A stretch of DNA of 64,000 nucleotides from Flavobacterium hibisci (GCF_020026925.1 NZ_JAIQDW010000009.1:124001-188000); one strand, 5' to 3'. Counted from the stretch's first letter, positions 35,348-46,544 are shown. Made by a program: numbers and translations. Notes: a model not told the origin generated them from the sequence alone.

Positions 35348-38300
35348 TTAAAAGTTAAGATTCAGTCCTAATTGATAAGTTCTTGGTATAGGATAAAACC
35401 CGTAATCAATTCCTCCCGCAATAGGATCTCCGGTAGAAGCTCCAGGATCAAAACCTTTGTATTTTGTAAAGGTGTAAATATTGTTAGCACCGACGTACAA
35501 CCTAAGTTTTGTAATTCCTGCTTTTTGAGTTAATTTAGGATCTAATGTGTACCCTAACTGTACATTTTGTATTCTCAAATAAGAAGCATCTTCTACATAA
35601 TAATCAGAGAATATGCTATTTGCTGTAGCCCCTGTTGTCACTCTCGGTGTTGAATTAGAAGTCCCTTCACCAGTCCATCTGTCTAATACATAATCCAAAT
35701 GATTAACATCAGAAAGATTTCTCTCGTAATTTCTTATTAAGTCATTACCTAAAGAAGCATAGGTATAAACAGCAAAATCAAGATTCTTGTAATTCATTTG
35801 TAAATTAAAACCCATAGTTGCAGTTGGTATCTGATCACCGATATTGGTTCTGTCCTTACTATCTAAGACACCGTCACCATTTACATCTACAAATCTCAAA
35901 TCCCCAGGAACCGCATTTGCTCCCAAAGCTAGCTGTGATGGATGGGCATCAACTTCGGCCTGGTTTTGAAAAATACCATCTGTCTTATAGCCATAAAAAT
36001 AGCCAATTGGTTTTCCTTCTTCCATCCTTGTTGGAGCTTGCTGACCTACAGAAAAAGCACCTCTTTCTATATAATGAGTTTCATTATTTACTTCAAGTAC
36101 TTCATTTTTAAGGAAAGTTACATTATACCCAACGCTCATTGAAAAAGCATCAGAAAATTTTTCTTTGTAATCTATAGCAAATTCAATCCCTGAATTTCGT
36201 ACTGTACCTGCATTTATTGTTGGAGCACCAGCACCAGGAGCACCTATACCTCCAATACCAGTAACTGCAATACCAGGTATTAATAAATCTTTTCTGGTAT
36301 CAATAAAATAATCAGCTACAACAGAAATTTTATGATCTAATAATTTCATATCGAAACCGACATCAAATTTTTTAGCCTCTTCCCACTTAACATTCGGGTT
36401 TGCTAATACGCCTTCAGCCCTGCCGCTAACCAATTCATCATTAAAAACATAGGTTGCCTCTCCTGAAAGCTGGCTCAAATAACGATAATCTCCAATCTGA
36501 TCATTTCCTAAAGTACCGTAACTCGCTCTGAATTTCAAGAAGTTAATTACTTTTGGTTTCCCAAAGAAATTTTCGTCGGAAACAACCCAGCCTCCTGTAA
36601 AAGAAGGGAAATATGCTATTTTATTATCAGGACCAAATTTTGTGGAGGCATCTCGCCTAATCATAGCAGATAACAAATATTTGCCTTTATAATCATATTG
36701 TACTCTTCCAAAATAAGACAATCTTCTTTGGTCATAATTATAAGATCCGTTAGTCAAAACTTTTGGAATAGTTGTTATCAAACTAAGATCTGCAAATTCC
36801 CAGGAATTATAAGGCACATCATAGCCTGTAGCTGAGAGTCCGTTACCCCAGGTCTTAAAAACTGTAGTACCAAGTGTTCCAACTAAATTGTGATTTTCAC
36901 CTATTTGTTTACTATAGGTACCATAAAGATCAAATGAATAATCATTGTCATTTACGGCTCCCTGCGTTACAGAGCTTTGTTTTACATCAAATACTTTATC
37001 ACCGTAACTTATTTGTTTTGCAAAGTTTTTCGATTCACTATTTGAAGTGTTAAAACCAATATTTCCAGAAAGTACAAAACCTTTGAAAATCTTATAATCT
37101 AAACCAAAATTGCCGTTGATCTTCTTATAGTTATAAGTGTTGTATGTATTAGCAATTTGCGCTAATGGGTTAATAATCTCATTTCCTAAACCATCACGTG
37201 GAATTATAGTAAAATTACCATTTGCATCATAAGGACTTATTGTAGCAGGAATATTTAATGCATTAAAGAGAACAGACCCAAGTCCATTTTCATTCAAGGT
37301 CTTTCTTGTAAAATAGGTATAAATCACATTAGTCTTAAACTTCAATCTATCAGATACATCACCTCCTATTGCAACTCTTGCAGTATTTCTTAGAAAACCG
37401 GATTTCTCTCCACCAACAATTCCTTCCTGATCAAGGTGTGATCCGCTTACTGAATAATTAATTTTCTCAGAACCTCCTGAAATAGATAAATCATGATTAA
37501 TAATTGGCACTCCTTTACCAAAAACTTCCTCTTGCCAATCTGTCCCTTTCCCAAAACCATTTACATTTGGATATTTAATTCCCTGTCCCGCATTTGCGTA
37601 ACTTTCATTTAGTAAAAGAACATATTCTGTGGCATTTAAAGTAGGAAGTTTTCTTGAAGTTTCCTGAAACCCTGTATAAGTGTTATATGATAGCTTAGCT
37701 TTTGAGTTTCGTTTACCCATTTTAGTGGTGATCAATATAACCCCATTTGCTCCAATAGTTCCATAAATAGCAGCCTGCGCATCTTTCAAAACAGTAATTG
37801 TCTCGATATCACCAGGATTAAGCAAACTTAAATCTCCAACATAACCATCAATAATAGCCGTTGGCTTATTTTCTCCATTAGTTGCAATACCACGTATACG
37901 AATATCTAATCCAGCTCCAGGTGCACCTGACTGGCTCGTTACATTGACTCCTGAAACAGTCCCTTGTAAAGCCTGTTCTACTTTTACAGGTTTTAATGCT
38001 TCAATAGTTTTGCTGTCAACAACTCCTACCGCCCCTGTAACCTCTCTCTTTTTTTGGCTTCCGTAACCAATAACGACAACTTCGTCCAATGACTTTGCAT
38101 CATCGCTCATTTTGACCGTTATCTTGTTACCCGACACAGAAACTTCTTGTGTCCGGAAACCGATGTAACTTAAAACAATTACGGTTCCTTTTGAAAGACC
38201 TGATAATTTAAAAGAACCGTCAAAATCTGTAGTGGTACTTTGTGACGAACTTTTAACTTTTACATTTACACCTGGCAGCGACATACCTGATGCATCCAGC

Positions 38301-38383
38301 ACTGTACCATTTACATCAAATGTCTGCGAAAATGCAAAAGAAGTAAATAGTAGCAATACTATTAATAATAATTTTGGCTTCAT
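35348..38383 (-). CDS. susC: SusC/RagA-family TonB-dependent outer-membrane transporter
   Basis: The 1011-residue protein has a signal peptide (FTSFAFSQ), then a carboxypeptidase-regulatory-like domain (about 23-95: GTVLDASGMSLPGVNVKV). A TonB-box region follows (DEVVVIGYGSQKKREVTGAV) and then the plug (ALQGTVSGVNVTSQSG, IRIRGIAT). The 22-strand barrel ends in YQLGLNLNF. It imports oligosaccharides captured by SusD. It is the first gene of the five-gene operon; the 242 bp upstream should carry the regulated promoter. Confidence 0.97.
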   Translation of the reverse strand: MKPKLLLIVLLLFTSFAFSQTFDVNGTVLDASGMSLPGVNVKVKSSSQSTTTDFDGSFKLSGLSKGTVIVLSYIGFRTQEVSVSGNKITVKMSDDAKSLDEVVVIGYGSQKKREVTGAVGVVDSKTIEALKPVKVEQALQGTVSGVNVTSQSGAPGAGLDIRIRGIATNGENKPTAIIDGYVGDLSLLNPGDIETITVLKDAQAAIYGTIGANGVILITTKMGKRNSKAKLSYNTYTGFQETSRKLPTLNATEYVLLLNESYANAGQGIKYPNVNGFGKGTDWQEEVFGKGVPIINHDLSISGGSEKINYSVSGSHLDQEGIVGGEKSGFLRNTARVAIGGDVSDRLKFKTNVIYTYFTRKTLNENGLGSVLFNALNIPATISPYDANGNFTIIPRDGLGNEIINPLAQIANTYNTYNYKKINGNFGLDYKIFKGFVLSGNIGFNTSNSESKNFAKQISYGDKVFDVKQSSVTQGAVNDNDYSFDLYGTYSKQIGENHNLVGTLGTTVFKTWGNGLSATGYDVPYNSWEFADLSLITTIPKVLTNGSYNYDQRRLSYFGRVQYDYKGKYLLSAMIRRDASTKFGPDNKIAYFPSFTGGWVVSDENFFGKPKVINFLKFRASYGTLGNDQIGDYRYLSQLSGEATYVFNDELVSGRAEGVLANPNVKWEEAKKFDVGFDMKLLDHKISVVADYFIDTRKDLLIPGIAVTGIGGIGAPGAGAPTINAGTVRNSGIEFAIDYKEKFSDAFSMSVGYNVTFLKNEVLEVNNETHYIERGAFSVGQQAPTRMEEGKPIGYFYGYKTDGIFQNQAEVDAHPSQLALGANAVPGDLRFVDVNGDGVLDSKDRTNIGDQIPTATMGFNLQMNYKNLDFAVYTYASLGNDLIRNYERNLSDVNHLDYVLDRWTGEGTSNSTPRVTTGATANSIFSDYYVEDASYLRIQNVQLGYTLDPKLTQKAGITKLRLYVGANNIYTFTKYKGFDPGASTGDPIAGGIDYGFYPIPRTYQLGLNLNF

Positions 38384-38625
38384 ATTTAGTTAGTTTTTTA
38401 TTGAATGATAAATGTATCGTATCTCTTTAAGAATAAGATAAAAATAACCTCAACAAAAAACATACATCGCAAAAAAAACGCATATAAAATACACATACAT
38501 CAAAAAATACCTTTATCTTATCATGAATTACAAATGTTGATTTTTTTAACAAATAAGTGTGTAATTCACAATAAAACACAAATGTTGAGGTGATGTATAG
38601 GTATTTATATCGTACTGTGGATGTA
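38384..38625. promoter_or_regulatory. Intergenic region carrying the presumed susC promoter
   Basis: 242 bp separate susC from the regulator gene. On the minus strand a near-consensus -7 element (TACATTTA) lies near 38433. An operator for the LuxR-type HTH regulator is expected here, but I cannot define it. Confidence 0.4.
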
Positions 38626-41427
38626 CTATACAGACAAAATATATTCTACTAAGCCGACTTCATGCTCCAAATCCATTTTTTTACGTAAACGATATCGTTT
38701 TATTTCGACACTTCTCACCGAAATATTAAATAAGGGAGCTATTTCTTTTGAAGAAAGATTCAATCGCAGGTAAGCACAAAGCCTCAAATCGTTAGGAGTA
38801 AGTAAGGGATGTATCTGTTTTATTCTTTTTAAAAAGTCTTTGTCGGCATTGTCAAAAGCTTCTTTAAAAACTTTCCAGGAATCTTCCTCAGTAATATTGT
38901 CATTTATAGTTCTAATAACGGATTTGATGTTTCTATTGTCATCCTGAGCCGTTTTCTTTAAATCTTCTTTGATAAAAGCTAAAAGTTCATTTTTACTATT
39001 CAAACTCATGGTTGAAACTGCTAATTCCCTGTTTTTATTATCCACATCCTTCGACAATTGCTCGTTTCTGAGTTTCATTAACTGCTGTTCGTTTTCAAGT
39101 TCCTTGATCTCCAATAATAGATTATTTTCCTCTATTAACTTCTCTTTTTGCTTCTGATAAAAACTTCGATATGCTTTATTGATAAAGTAGCCAATTACAA
39201 CAAGCAGCAACAAATAAATAAAACGTGCCAGATTCGTTAAATACCACGGTTTTAAAACTACAAAAGTATAAGTGGCAGTGTTCTGTAAAAGTGTATTCGC
39301 ATATTTTGCACGTACTCTGAATGTATATTTTCCGGGAGATAAATTTTTAAAATTTACAGAAGATTTTGTACTCCATTCACTCCACTCATTCTGAAAACCT
39401 TCTAATAAATACTGGTATTCTGAATTAATATACTTATTGTATTCCGGAACAGTATAACTTAATGTAATATTGTTTTCATTCGATTTAAAACTTCCTTCTT
39501 CATTTAAAACTACATTTTTTAAAGTTTGATTCTGTTTATTAACTAAAATCTCCGAAATAGAAACTGTATAATTTTTAAAACTTAAATCATCAATATTAAG
39601 TGTATAATAGCCATCTGTAGTCCCGATTAAATAAGCTGACTTTGAAATTTGGGTAATATTTTCAAAACCCTGCATCGAATTCGTTAAAGATGAAGGAATT
39701 GGAATCACATTTTGCTTTAATTGATGACTTAACTTACTGGCAGAAAAATAATGGATGTAGTTTTTAGAAAATAACCAGATTTTATTTGATTTGTCAACAA
39801 TCAATTTCCCCGAAGTATATTCATCCTTTTCAAAAATAGAACTCAGTAATTTGTCTTTTTCAAACTGCTTTGTAACTGAATTTAACTTGAATATTCCGTC
39901 TTTACACGCATAATATATGGCATTATTAAATTTTGTAAGACTTGCATTTTTTCCTTTTTTGGGAGAAGAATAGGCATAAAAATCCTTTGTCTTTAAAAAA
40001 GAATAATCAGTTTTAAACCTAAAAACTCCTTTGTATTCATGACTCACATAAATTTCCTGATTTGGAGCAATTTCAAAATAACGCGACGAATAATTAAAGC
40101 CTTCAATTTTATTTTTAAATCGCCATTGATTATTAATTTTTTCTAAAACCGAAATCCCGTAATAATTTCCCTGAAGCAATATATTTTTATGATTTGGTGT
40201 AGGCTCGAATTTCCATGTTCCTGAATTCCTGAAAATATTTCTTGCCGAAGTGTTTTCTACAATAAAAGTACCTGAATCATGACCGCAAAAAAGAGTATTG
40301 TCATATTCAAATAATGACCAGACTTGCCCTTTTGTTCCATTTATAAATTGAAAATCGCCATTGCTTTGGTATCTTTTACAAAACAATCCCTGATTAGTTC
40401 CTACATATAATATTCCGTTATGTACAATTGAAGCATAAACAGTCCCTAATACTCCAGTATCATCTGTAAAACTATGTACAGGAGTCTGCAGATTGATACA
40501 ATTAATTCCGTTATCAAGACCAATCCAGACATTCTGATCCTTATCTTCAAACAAAGACAAAGCAGTATTATTACTTAATCCTTTACTTTGTGAAATATGA
40601 TAATTTAGTTTTCCTGAATCCGATAAAATAAAAATCCCATCAGAAACAGTTCCTAAAGCATAACTCCCGTCATGAAGCTTTTGACTGCTATACACAAATC
40701 CTGATTTTATCTGTGAATCTACTTCTGTTTTAAAGGGAGTTAAAACTGTTCCATTGAGTTTATAAAATCCGTCTAATTGTGTCAGAATCAGTAAGCCGTC
40801 ATCAACAGTAAAAACATTTACAATGGTATTTTTTTTAAGAACTGGATGCTCTGAAATCAATTTTCCTTTTCCTTCTTCGATTTCGAACAGCCCCTCATTT
40901 GTAGTTTGGTAATAAATCGAATTTTTAGTACAAAATGATTTTACAACACCATTTTTAGGCGCAATAATTTTAAATCTTTTTGTTTTGGTATTATAGATAT
41001 AAATTCGGTTCAAAGACTGAAATAAAATCCATTGATCATATTTTAAAATATTCCAGAACTGCTCATCGTCCAGAATTTTGTTTTTGATTTTGTCGCTGAG
41101 TGAAGTGTATTTTAATTTTCCATTTGATTGTCTTGTCCAGCAACCAAAATTCATGTAGCAACCTGTATAAATCTTATTATCGATTACTTTTACCGATCGC
41201 ATTATGGTTTCGTTTGCCGTTGGATATAACTCCCAATTTGTTCCATTATACTCTAAGAGTCCTTCATTATTGGCAAAATACATTATATTTTGTTCGTCCT
41301 GCGTAATCATCCAACTTTGGTTTCCTGCACCATGAACAGTCGAAGGATATTTTACAATTGGCGGTAATTCCTGAGAAAACAGGCTTAAACACATCAAAAA
41401 ACAAAGTAAAGAAAGTTTAGTTTTCAA
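38626..41427 (-). CDS. Propeller/Y_Y_Y membrane regulator with LuxR-type HTH
   Basis: The 933-residue protein has an export signal (SLLCFLMCLSLFSQ). About 600 residues of two-component-regulator propeller repeats follow, such as DKDQNVWIGLDNGIN and DNKIYTGCYMNF. Then come a Y_Y_Y domain (near 640-720: LLEGFQNEWSEWSTKSSVNFKNLSPGKYTF), one membrane helix (733-752), a coiled coil and a C-terminal helix-turn-helix (874-930: SSKEIAPLFNISVRSVEIKRYRLRKKM). No kinase or receiver domain is present. It should sense oligosaccharide in the periplasm and switch on susC directly from the membrane. The start is TTG at 41427. Confidence 0.9.
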   Translation of the reverse strand: MKTKLSLLCFLMCLSLFSQELPPIVKYPSTVHGAGNQSWMITQDEQNIMYFANNEGLLEYNGTNWELYPTANETIMRSVKVIDNKIYTGCYMNFGCWTRQSNGKLKYTSLSDKIKNKILDDEQFWNILKYDQWILFQSLNRIYIYNTKTKRFKIIAPKNGVVKSFCTKNSIYYQTTNEGLFEIEEGKGKLISEHPVLKKNTIVNVFTVDDGLLILTQLDGFYKLNGTVLTPFKTEVDSQIKSGFVYSSQKLHDGSYALGTVSDGIFILSDSGKLNYHISQSKGLSNNTALSLFEDKDQNVWIGLDNGINCINLQTPVHSFTDDTGVLGTVYASIVHNGILYVGTNQGLFCKRYQSNGDFQFINGTKGQVWSLFEYDNTLFCGHDSGTFIVENTSARNIFRNSGTWKFEPTPNHKNILLQGNYYGISVLEKINNQWRFKNKIEGFNYSSRYFEIAPNQEIYVSHEYKGVFRFKTDYSFLKTKDFYAYSSPKKGKNASLTKFNNAIYYACKDGIFKLNSVTKQFEKDKLLSSIFEKDEYTSGKLIVDKSNKIWLFSKNYIHYFSASKLSHQLKQNVIPIPSSLTNSMQGFENITQISKSAYLIGTTDGYYTLNIDDLSFKNYTVSISEILVNKQNQTLKNVVLNEEGSFKSNENNITLSYTVPEYNKYINSEYQYLLEGFQNEWSEWSTKSSVNFKNLSPGKYTFRVRAKYANTLLQNTATYTFVVLKPWYLTNLARFIYLLLLVVIGYFINKAYRSFYQKQKEKLIEENNLLLEIKELENEQQLMKLRNEQLSKDVDNKNRELAVSTMSLNSKNELLAFIKEDLKKTAQDDNRNIKSVIRTINDNITEEDSWKVFKEAFDNADKDFLKRIKQIHPLLTPNDLRLCAYLRLNLSSKEIAPLFNISVRSVEIKRYRLRKKMDLEHEVGLVEYILSV

Positions 41428-41590
41428 GTTTATGCAGTTTAATTTGTTATAAAACAGTTCTAAAATAGCTTATTTTGAATCAAACCAGCAAATTTTAATA
41501 TAAAATATATAAGTCTAAAAAATTGTTTTCTATCCAGATTCTGTTAAAATTTGGAACAGCCACCTTAACAAAACTCATTTCAAAATTGAT

Positions 41591-41598
41591 TACTTTTG
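41591..41598 (+). promoter_or_regulatory. -7 promoter element of uvrA
   Basis: TACTTTTG matches TAnnTTTG and ends 17 nt before the ATG at 41616. It lies inside the open 5' extension of the frame, which argues for the ATG at 41616 as the start. Confidence 0.6.
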
Positions 41599-41615
41599 TA
41601 GAAATTGACTTTTTT

Positions 41616-44414
41616 ATGCAGATTGATCTTTCGACACTAGACCCAAAACATAATATCATCATTAAAGGCGCTCAGGTACATAATTTAAAAAATGTAGATG
41701 TTGCTATTCCGCGAAATAAACTTGTAGTCATAACAGGACTTTCAGGATCTGGAAAATCCAGTTTGGCATTTGATACTTTATATGCCGAAGGACAGCGCCG
41801 TTATGTTGAAAGTTTATCATCATATGCACGCCAGTTCTTAGGGCGTTTAGACAAACCTAAAGTTGAATACATCAAAGGAATTGCTCCGGCAATTGCAATT
41901 GAACAGAAAGTAAACACCACCAACGCCCGTTCAACTGTAGGGACGTCAACCGAAATTTACGATTATATCAAACTTTTATATGCCAGAATTGGCCGTACTT
42001 ATTCTCCGGTTTCCGGAAGAGAAGTAAAAAAGAATACCGTAACCGATGTTATCTCAGATGTAAAGACTTTAGAAGTTGACAGCAAATGGCTTTTATTGTC
42101 ACCTATTCATTTAGAAGAAGGAAGAAAGCTTGAAGACAAACTTAAAGTCCTTTTGCAACAGGGATTTGCGCGTATATTAATTGATAACGAAATGGTTCGT
42201 CTCGATGAATTTGCATCTTCCGATATTCACAAATTAGACAATAAAGACATTTTATTAGTCATTGACAGAATCGTTGTTAAAGAGGAAGAAGAATTCTATA
42301 ACCGTCTTGCAGATGCTGTACAAACCGCTTTTTTTGAAGGAAAAGGAATTTGTTTCCTTCAGGAATTAGGTACCGATAAAAGATTTTCTTATTCTAATAA
42401 TTTCGAATTAGACGGCATTACATTTTTAGAACCAAACGTTCATTTATTCAGTTTTAACAATCCTTATGGAGCCTGCCCGGTTTGCGAAGGCTACGGAAAC
42501 ATCATTGGTATTGATGCCGATTTAGTTGTACCAAACACAGCATTATCTGTTTTTGAAAGTGCTATTTATCCATGGAGGGGCGAAAGCATGAGCTGGTATA
42601 AAGATGAATTAGTAAAACATGCTTATAAATTTGATTTTCCAATTCACAAACCGTATTTTGAACTCACAGAAGATCAAAAAGATTTAATCTGGAAAGGAAA
42701 TCAGTATTTTCAGGGATTAAACAGCTTTTTTAAAGAACTTGAGGAGAAAAATTATAAGATTCAAAATCGTGTAATGTTGTCACGCTATCGTGGAAAAACT
42801 AAATGTCATGCATGCCGTGGCAAACGTTTACGTGAGGAAGCTTCATATGTGAAAATCAGTGGAAAAACGGTTTCTGAATTAGTGGACTTACCAATAAAAC
42901 ACTTGGTTACTTTTTTCAAAAACATCGAATTGAATGTTTACGAACAACAGATCGCCAAACGCTTAATGGTCGAAATTAACAATCGTCTCTCATTTTTGAC
43001 TGAAGTTGGTTTAGATTATCTTACTTTAAACAGAAACTCAGCATCACTATCAGGAGGTGAATCCCAAAGAATTAATCTTGCCACTTCGCTTGGAAGCAGT
43101 TTAGTAGGATCGATGTATATCCTTGATGAGCCAAGTATAGGTTTACATCCAAAAGATTCTGAACGATTGATAAAAGTTTTACTATCACTTCGTGATTTAG
43201 GAAACACTGTGATAGTTGTCGAACACGATGAAGATATTATGAAAGCTGCAGATATGATTATTGATATTGGTCCTGAAGCAGGGACTTTTGGAGGAAATCT
43301 TGTTGCTCAGGGAACTTATGATCAGATTTTAAAATCAGAGTCTTTAACTGCAAAATATTTAAATGGTGATTTAGAAATTTCTGTACCTAAGAAAAGACGT
43401 AAATTCAAAAATCATATTGATATTATTGGGGCCAGGGAAAACAATTTAAAAAACATTAATGTCATTTTTCCATTGGATGTTTTAACTGTTGTCACAGGGG
43501 TTTCAGGAAGCGGAAAAAGTACCCTTATTAAAAAGATTTTATTTCCGGCTATGCAGAAAAAACTGGAAAGTGCTTCAGAAAAAGCGGGTCAGTTTACAGA
43601 CATAAAAGGATCTTTTTCTCAAATAAAACACATTGAGTATGTAGATCAGAATCCTATTGGAAGAAGTTCCAGATCCAACCCTGTTACTTATATAAAAGCG
43701 TATGATGATATTCGTGATTTGTACGCCAAAGAAAAACTGTCTAAAATAAGAGGTTATCAGGCCAAGCATTTTTCTTTTAATGTTGATGGTGGCCGATGCG
43801 AAACCTGTAAAGGAGAAGGCTCTATAAATGTCGAAATGGTATTTATGGCAGACGTTTCTTTACCGTGTGAAACCTGTGGAGGAAAACGATTCAAAAAAGA
43901 GATTCTTGAAATTAATTTCGACGACAAAAACATCAATGACATCCTGACCATGACTATCGATGATGCTATTGCTTTTTTTGAAAAAAACAAACAAACCAAA
44001 ATTACTCAAAAACTGCAACCGCTGCAGGATGTGGGTTTAGGCTATGTACAGTTGGGTCAATCTTCTTCTACCCTTTCCGGAGGCGAAGCACAACGTATTA
44101 AACTCGCCTCTTTTTTAGTAAAAGGTGCAACCAAAGATAAAGCTCTATTTGTATTTGACGAACCGACAACAGGATTGCATTTTCACGATATTAAAAAACT
44201 ACTGGCTTCATTTGATGCCCTAATTGAAAAAGGGCATTCTATTATTGTAATTGAGCACAATCTTGACCTCATAAAATGTGCGGACTGGATTATTGATTTA
44301 GGTCCTGAAGGAGGTGAAAACGGCGGTCATTTATTAGCAGCCGGAACTCCTGAAGACATTGTAAAGATTAACGAGTCTGTTACAGGAATTTATTTAAAGG
44401 AAAAACTGCACTAA
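41616..44414 (+). CDS. uvrA: Excinuclease ABC subunit A
   Basis: The 932-residue damage-recognition ATPase of nucleotide excision repair. It has two ABC-type ATPase modules. The first contains GLSGSGKSS and the signature [10 protein letters not shown], the second GVSGSGKST and [10 protein letters not shown]. Zinc-binding cysteine pairs appear as CPVCEGYGN with CHACRGKRL, and CETCKGEG with CETCGGKRF. It works with UvrB and UvrC, which are not in the window. The frame is open to 41523, but the promoter position and the family N-terminus support MQIDLST at 41616. Confidence 0.96.
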   Translation: MQIDLSTLDPKHNIIIKGAQVHNLKNVDVAIPRNKLVVITGLSGSGKSSLAFDTLYAEGQRRYVESLSSYARQFLGRLDKPKVEYIKGIAPAIAIEQKVNTTNARSTVGTSTEIYDYIKLLYARIGRTYSPVSGREVKKNTVTDVISDVKTLEVDSKWLLLSPIHLEEGRKLEDKLKVLLQQGFARILIDNEMVRLDEFASSDIHKLDNKDILLVIDRIVVKEEEEFYNRLADAVQTAFFEGKGICFLQELGTDKRFSYSNNFELDGITFLEPNVHLFSFNNPYGACPVCEGYGNIIGIDADLVVPNTALSVFESAIYPWRGESMSWYKDELVKHAYKFDFPIHKPYFELTEDQKDLIWKGNQYFQGLNSFFKELEEKNYKIQNRVMLSRYRGKTKCHACRGKRLREEASYVKISGKTVSELVDLPIKHLVTFFKNIELNVYEQQIAKRLMVEINNRLSFLTEVGLDYLTLNRNSASLSGGESQRINLATSLGSSLVGSMYILDEPSIGLHPKDSERLIKVLLSLRDLGNTVIVVEHDEDIMKAADMIIDIGPEAGTFGGNLVAQGTYDQILKSESLTAKYLNGDLEISVPKKRRKFKNHIDIIGARENNLKNINVIFPLDVLTVVTGVSGSGKSTLIKKILFPAMQKKLESASEKAGQFTDIKGSFSQIKHIEYVDQNPIGRSSRSNPVTYIKAYDDIRDLYAKEKLSKIRGYQAKHFSFNVDGGRCETCKGEGSINVEMVFMADVSLPCETCGGKRFKKEILEINFDDKNINDILTMTIDDAIAFFEKNKQTKITQKLQPLQDVGLGYVQLGQSSSTLSGGEAQRIKLASFLVKGATKDKALFVFDEPTTGLHFHDIKKLLASFDALIEKGHSIIVIEHNLDLIKCADWIIDLGPEGGENGGHLLAAGTPEDIVKINESVTGIYLKEKLH

Positions 44415-44418
44415 AAAT

Positions 44419-44479
44419 AAATTAGCCACAAATTATTCTTTTTACTGAATTGTAATAAGTAATAATTTGTGGCTAATTT
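44419..44479. terminator. Bidirectional hairpin terminator
   Basis: A perfect 19-bp inverted repeat (AAATTAGCCACAAATTATT at 44419-44437 and its complement at 44461-44479) with flanking A and T runs lies between the convergent uvrA and 44503 genes. Confidence 0.85.
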
Positions 44480-44502
44480 TTAAAATTGCTTCGTCCTGCG
44501 CG

Positions 44503-44808
44503 TTAAGCAACTAAACATCTTTCTTCAAAGGGAACACCATCTTCATCTATAGCGACTAAAATCTTTTTTTGTTTAGACGCCTGGACTGTAAGATACAACC
44601 ATGCTACTGACCATAGACCTAATGTTAGACAAAATATTATAAAATTGAAACCATGATCTACAGCTTTTCCTCCTTTTGAAAGTACCGCAAAAAGCATTTT
44701 GTCATTGCGCTCCTCAAGTACAAATCCATTATGAACCTTTTTAGAAATCATATTAGAAAATACTTGTAAACTTTCCTCCTGGCTGAATTGATTGTTTTTC
44801 ATAATCAT
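44503..44808 (-). CDS. Small membrane protein of unknown function
   Basis: 101 residues, or 99 from the second ATG at 44802 (MKNNQFSQEES). A helical N-terminal part (about 1-50) is followed by a hydrophobic segment of one long or two short helices (FNFIIFCLTLGLWSVAWLYLTV) and a short polar tail containing EDGVPFEERC. I recognise no family. It is monocistronic and shares a terminator with uvrA. The absence of competing ORFs and its clean layout suggest it is real. Confidence 0.65.
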   Translation of the reverse strand: MIMKNNQFSQEESLQVFSNMISKKVHNGFVLEERNDKMLFAVLSKGGKAVDHGFNFIIFCLTLGLWSVAWLYLTVQASKQKKILVAIDEDGVPFEERCLVA

Positions 44809-45074
44809 TAAATTAAAACTAATCTTATAAATTTTTAAACAAAATTACACAAACTCAATACTGTTAACAATACCCACTTTTAGTGATTTACAAATAATTT
44901 TTCAATGTAAAAGAGATTTTTCTGTTAATTCAAGAACATAAAGGTAGTTTTTATCTTATAAACTACAAATAAAACAAATGTTAAATTTAGATTAGAAGTA
45001 TCGAAAATGGATTATATATTTATCAAACTAATTCATTTTTTTAATGCTAACTATTTGTACTAGAGAAATCTTGT
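44809..45074. other. Gap between the small membrane-protein and flippase genes
   Basis: 266 bp of AT-rich sequence with no convincing ORF or hairpin. Its likely content is the promoter for 44808 and the 3' region of the flippase gene. Confidence 0.4.
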
Positions 45075-46544
45075 TTAAATTTTGATTCCAATTTTTCTTA
45101 GAAGACCATCAACAACTTTATTTATATCTGGCGATATATTCAATTTATAATTCAGGTATAGATATAAAATCGTGACCAAAATGGATTTCATAGCAATTCC
45201 AATCAAAGGATAAATTGGGAAATCCCAAAAATAAAATGCTAAAAACAAAGCTGTTGTAACTCCTAAAGAATATAAATTTTGTATTGTAAAAGGATACAAA
45301 TGAAGTTTTTTAACTACAAACAATAATTTGGCTAAACTATAAAAAGTAATTGACAACAGGGTGGCAAATGCCGATCCCATAATGCCATAAAGGGGTATGA
45401 AAATTACATTTAAAATAAACGTTAATACAACCAAACCTAAACCAAGAAACAAAACTGTTTTGTAATATTTAGTGTTAAAAATAATAGCATTATTATTTCC
45501 TAAAATCAAATCAAAATATTTAGATAATCCAATCATAAAAACTACAGGAATCCCTCCCCTATACTCGGCAGGAACAATCTCATATAACTGATTGATATTA
45601 ACAAATATGCACAACATTACAAAACCACCTACAATTTGAAGATTTATAGATGTTTTTTTGTATAAAATATTTAATTCGTCATGTTTGTTTTCATGCATTA
45701 ATTTAGCAGTAATCGGATATACGATTTGATGCATGGCGCGACTTGGAACTGAAATAACTAAGGCAATATAAGTTGCAACAGAATAATAAGCAATATTCTT
45801 AATTTCCATGTATTGATTCAGCATCAGTTTATCACCATCTAAAAGCAGATTCGCAACACTTCCAGACAAAATAATATAAAAAGTATATTCCATAACACTT
45901 TTTACATTGTCCGGAATTGTAATTTGAAAATTCGGCCTTTTAATATAAAATGCGTAAAACATCGTGATCAAAAAAGCTACAAAATAAATTATTGCGGTCA
46001 GGTAAACAAATTGAACCAGGGATATCCAGTTAAAATACAAACCAATTAAGGCAAAACTGGAGAATAATCTCAATCCCACTTCTTTTATAAAATTTCCAAA
46101 AACGGAATGCATGTGTACTCTTGCCCACGCATAAAAAATTTCAAAATAGGCCATGCAAATTCCAATAAACGGAATTAAAAGCATAAACTCCCTGACAACA
46201 GGGTTTTCCTTAGAAACAAAATCTGTTATATCATCAAAGAAAAAGATTCCGATAATCCCCAAAGGAATACACATTAATATCGGAAACAATGCTGTAAAAG
46301 ATAAAAACTGCTCTCTCTCCTCTTCAGTATTATATTGTGAATAAAATTTGACTAATGTATTTTGCATCCCGATAGCAAATAGAGGCATGATAACATTTGC
46401 AGCAGAAAGAATATAATTTGTTAAGGCATAATACGTTGCTCCTAAATAAATTGGATACAAATAAAGCGTATTAATGGCTCCAATACCGAAACCTATATAA
46501 GTAATTATAGTATTTTTGAAAGATTGATTTAAAACAATACCCAT
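45075..46544 (-). CDS. Polysaccharide flippase (Wzx/MATE-like superfamily)
   Basis: The 489-residue integral membrane protein has about twelve hydrophobic helices with short loops. It matches the oligosaccharide flippase family in length and in its opening (NTIITYIGFGIGAINTLYLYPI). It probably moves undecaprenyl-linked glycan across the inner membrane for surface polysaccharide or lipopolysaccharide assembly. It lies 53 bp downstream of the glycosyltransferase gene on the same strand, which supports a joint role in envelope polysaccharide synthesis. Confidence 0.88.
   Translation of the reverse strand: MGIVLNQSFKNTIITYIGFGIGAINTLYLYPIYLGATYYALTNYILSAANVIMPLFAIGMQNTLVKFYSQYNTEEEREQFLSFTALFPILMCIPLGIIGIFFFDDITDFVSKENPVVREFMLLIPFIGICMAYFEIFYAWARVHMHSVFGNFIKEVGLRLFSSFALIGLYFNWISLVQFVYLTAIIYFVAFLITMFYAFYIKRPNFQITIPDNVKSVMEYTFYIILSGSVANLLLDGDKLMLNQYMEIKNIAYYSVATYIALVISVPSRAMHQIVYPITAKLMHENKHDELNILYKKTSINLQIVGGFVMLCIFVNINQLYEIVPAEYRGGIPVVFMIGLSKYFDLILGNNNAIIFNTKYYKTVLFLGLGLVVLTFILNVIFIPLYGIMGSAFATLLSITFYSLAKLLFVVKKLHLYPFTIQNLYSLGVTTALFLAFYFWDFPIYPLIGIAMKSILVTILYLYLNYKLNISPDINKVVDGLLRKIGIKI

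Noticed and set aside
35818..36142. Overlapping antisense frames inside susC
   Set aside because: Shadows of a well-supported transporter gene, with no independent signals.
41523..41615. N-terminal extension of UvrA
   Set aside because: It contains a consensus -7 promoter element, and UvrA homologues start near the ATG at 41616.
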